This document shows positions 61,988 through 64,000 of a stretch of 64,000 bases of DNA, one piece after another. The notes beneath the pieces are model-generated. The model was given only the letters and a program-made list of their open reading frames with translations. It was not told the origin of the DNA and did not search any database. The stretch covers positions 2,138,501 to 2,202,500 of the forward strand of contig NZ_CP058350.1 in NCBI RefSeq assembly GCF_005860795.2. The letters are read 5' to 3'. The stretch's first letter is position 1; each line of letters opens with the position of its first letter. The translations under genes were made by a program, and so were the position numbers. Source of the stretch: Peteryoungia desertarenae (GTDB lineage Bacteria > Pseudomonadota > Alphaproteobacteria > Rhizobiales > Rhizobiaceae).

Positions 61988-63388
61988 ATGGCTATTTCGT
62001 GTCTACCTTCTGTAAATAATTACCCGCTAAAATTGGCGTGCCGGGCAGGATCCGGCGTTGGTGCATCTCGCCGCACCGGGTTTCGACGGAACAGAGTATT
62101 GCATACCGCACGCGCCCAGGGACATGTCAGATCAGAGCCCGAGACAGCATCGTTACTCAGCTGGCTCGCGCTCGACAACACAGCTGTTCCGCAAGCCCTT
62201 GAGCCACTTTGCCCCTTGGTGATCCGTCACTTGAAGGAGGTGAGGCCCTCCACCATCTGCTTCCTGCCGCTGTCGCCGCAAACCACGGAATTGATCTTGA
62301 CGACGATGCGGGGTCAGGTGGGTGACGGCGTCTATCTGGTTATCGTCTCCAAGGCGCCGCTCCCGGCCACCACCGTGAACCGGCTGTTTGCATTCGGTGC
62401 GGATGATTACTGGTGCGACGAACAGCCGGACGATCTTCTGCTCTGCCTTGCGCGTGCTGGTCGCAGCATGAAGCGCTTGCGAAATGTGATTGAGGAGCGC
62501 CAAAGCCCGTCTGGAGATATGGAATTCCTCAAACGCGGTCTTGATCATTTGCCCGCGCCGATCAGCCTCAAGGATCAGGCCGGGCGATATGCTTATTGTA
62601 ACAAAGCCTTCCAGACGTTGATGAACCTGTCTCTTGATGAAATCATCGGACGGAAAGTCTGTGAGCTTCTGCCTCCGGACGTCGCACGGCGATATGCCGA
62701 GCTCGACGCCCTTCTTCTCGATGACGGGATGGGGCAGTGCTTTGAGACGGAGTTATGTGTCGTAGATGATGCGCCAAAACATCTCCTGCTGCACAAGGTG
62801 CGTGTCGAAGATGATGCAGGCGAGGCCCTTGGCATTGCGAGTGTTCTCATCGACATCACCGATCGAAAGCAGCTGGAAAGTCGTCTCGTCAGGGCTGCGG
62901 AGCGCGATCCTCTCACCAATGCCTACAATCGTCGCAAGTTCTTTGCGCTGGTGCAGGAGGTTGTGGTGGAGGCCATCGTCACCGCTGAACCGCTGGCCGT
63001 CGCCATTGTCGACATCGATCACTTCAAATCGATCAATGACGAATACGGGCATTCGGAGGGCGACCGCATCCTCTGTGAAATCGTGGCCATCCTGGAGAAG
63101 GAGGCCAATGACCTCATTGAGGTTGCCCGTGCGGGCGGTGAAGAGTTCTTCCTCTTCTTTCGGGGGCAGGCCGCAATTGATGCCGCCGCAATTCTTGAGC
63201 GGATGCGAACGCAGATCGCCCGTTATTGCCGTATGTCGACGTCAAGCGGATCGGCCGGGACGATCAGCGCCGGATATTCCGCGTTCGATCCGGCCAGCCA
63301 TACGATCGACCAGGCCTTGAGGCGCGCCGATGCCGCACTTTATCTGGCCAAGGATGGTGGGCGAAACAGGGTCTGTTCCGCCACCTGA
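61988..63388 (+). CDS. Diguanylate cyclase with receiver-like and PAS domains
   Basis: A 466-residue signalling protein. Residues about 60-170 look like a degenerate response-regulator receiver (FAFGADDYWCDEQPDDLL near its end), without the phospho-acceptor aspartate pattern. Residues about 180-295 are a PAS domain (GLDHLPAPISLKDQAGRYAY, ASVLIDITDRKQLE). The GGDEF domain follows, RDPLTNAYNRRKFF and VDIDHFKSINDEYGH, with the active loop GGEEFF at about residues 383-388. The inhibitory RxxD site is absent. The ATG at 61988 has no strong ribosome site and the first 50 residues look uncertain, so a later start is possible. Confidence 0.85.
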   Translation: MAISCLPSVNNYPLKLACRAGSGVGASRRTGFRRNRVLHTARAQGHVRSEPETASLLSWLALDNTAVPQALEPLCPLVIRHLKEVRPSTICFLPLSPQTTELILTTMRGQVGDGVYLVIVSKAPLPATTVNRLFAFGADDYWCDEQPDDLLLCLARAGRSMKRLRNVIEERQSPSGDMEFLKRGLDHLPAPISLKDQAGRYAYCNKAFQTLMNLSLDEIIGRKVCELLPPDVARRYAELDALLLDDGMGQCFETELCVVDDAPKHLLLHKVRVEDDAGEALGIASVLIDITDRKQLESRLVRAAERDPLTNAYNRRKFFALVQEVVVEAIVTAEPLAVAIVDIDHFKSINDEYGHSEGDRILCEIVAILEKEANDLIEVARAGGEEFFLFFRGQAAIDAAAILERMRTQIARYCRMSTSSGSAGTISAGYSAFDPASHTIDQALRRADAALYLAKDGGRNRVCSAT

Positions 63389-63405
63389 AATGGCTTTGCC
63401 CCGGT

Positions 63406-64000
63406 TCACGATGCCGGCGGACGGCGAACGATGACGCCCAGTTCGTCGCTTTCGCGGACCTGCCGCAGGTGTTCTTCCGCCTGGATTGCCTCCCACTGGC
63501 GATTCCACATCGACGCATAGAGGCCGTTCTGGTCCAGCAAGGCCGCATGGCTGCCCCGCTCGGCAATCTCGCCGCCCTTGAGCACGATGATCTCATCCGC
63601 ATTGACGACAGTGGACAGCCGGTGGGCGATCACAAGGGTGGTGCGGTTCTTCGAGACGACATCGAGGGCCGCCTGAATTTCCTGTTCCGTTGTCGTGTCG
63701 AGCGCCGAGGTGGCTTCATCAAGGATCAGGATCGGCGGAGCCTTGAGTACGGTTCGAGCAATGGCGACGCGCTGCTTTTCGCCACCCGACAGTTTCAACC
63801 CGCGCTCGCCGACCATGGTATTGAATCCGGCAGGCAGCGCTTCGATAAAGCTGCGGATCTGGGCGACATCCGTTGCCTGTTCGATATCCGCATTGCTTGC
63901 ATCCGGTCGGCCATAGCGGATGTTGTAGGCAATCGTGTCATTGAACAGAACCGTATCCTGCGGGACCATGCCGATTGCGGCCCTCAGCGATTTTTGCGTC
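63406..64000 (-). CDS. ABC transporter ATP-binding/permease protein (Atm1-like), 3' part
   Basis: The C-terminal part of an ABC half-transporter, cut by the right edge of the window; the frame continues past 64000. Seen are [16 protein letters not shown] (Q loop), the signature [14 protein letters not shown], the Walker [12 protein letters not shown] and the switch VIAHRLSTV. The linker ending [13 protein letters not shown] is typical of bacterial Atm1/HMT1 relatives, which export glutathione-linked sulfur or metal compounds. Walker A and the membrane domain lie outside the window. It is convergent with the cyclase gene. Confidence 0.85.
   Translation of the reverse strand, partial: TQKSLRAAIGMVPQDTVLFNDTIAYNIRYGRPDASNADIEQATDVAQIRSFIEALPAGFNTMVGERGLKLSGGEKQRVAIARTVLKAPPILILDEATSALDTTTEQEIQAALDVVSKNRTTLVIAHRLSTVVNADEIIVLKGGEIAERGSHAALLDQNGLYASMWNRQWEAIQAEEHLRQVRESDELGVIVRRPPAS

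Overview
The window looks like a piece of the main chromosome of an alphaproteobacterium of the Rhizobiaceae (Rhizobium/Agrobacterium/Allorhizobium type). Supporting evidence: the dapA-smpB and rpoZ-rsh-acpS-lepB-rnc-era-recO neighbourhoods, a psd-pssA pair, a RopA/Omp2b-type porin, Rhizobiales-specific small families (TIGR02301, DUF3563, DUF2062, DUF2218, DUF2147), a rhizobial flagellin, an alphaproteobacterial NAD regulator (NadQ type), and high GC with GC-rich third codon positions. No phage, transposase, integrase or CRISPR array is visible.

Layout. 1-13.7 kb: end of an L,D-transpeptidase, an EamA exporter with a divergent Lrp regulator, an HxlR regulator, a lipid kinase, a divergent pair for gamma-glutamylation and transamination of polyamines, an unknown secreted protein, an SDR, AMP nucleosidase, two tiny membrane proteins, an amidase, and small envelope or Sel1-like proteins. 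13.7-19.8 kb: a HisC-like aminotransferase, two neighbouring PilZ proteins, a ferredoxin-reductase-like flavoprotein, a decayed porin fragment, tRNA-Ser(GCT) and an intact porin. 19.8-32 kb: alpha/beta hydrolase, lytic transglycosylase and dapA, then a TetR-controlled islet (transglutaminase-like, VOC, SRPBCC) lying between dapA and smpB, then smpB-DUF3830, a glycerate kinase/SLC13 permease operon and a NYN-domain protein. 32-41 kb: rpoZ, the (p)ppGpp synthetase/hydrolase, DUF3563, DUF2062, acpS, lepB, rnc, era, a membrane AbrB-family protein and recO.

41-64 kb: an MFS transporter, an isolated flagellin, a MOSC/HD pair, a giant DUF2339 membrane protein, the nadABC operon behind a perfect palindrome, MscS, and a translationally coupled operon ygfZ - HD hydrolase - Cys phosphatase - NadQ. 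After that come secreted or small unknowns, a Nudix hydrolase, an SRAP (YedK/HMCES) protein with a sliding-clamp-like tail, psd-pssA, a receiver-like/PAS/GGDEF protein, and the 3' part of an Atm1-type ABC exporter cut by the window end.

The most coherent circuits are (i) NAD synthesis: nadABC, its likely operator and the likely regulator NadQ all lie within 6.3 kb; and (ii) the TetR islet, whose 16-bp operator sits inside two back-to-back promoters. Nothing here is clearly a wholly new system. The best candidates for unexplored biology are the TetR/transglutaminase/VOC/SRPBCC islet, the coupling of NadQ to an HD hydrolase and a Cys phosphatase, and the clamp-motif SRAP protein. All family calls were made by eye from motifs; no database search was run.
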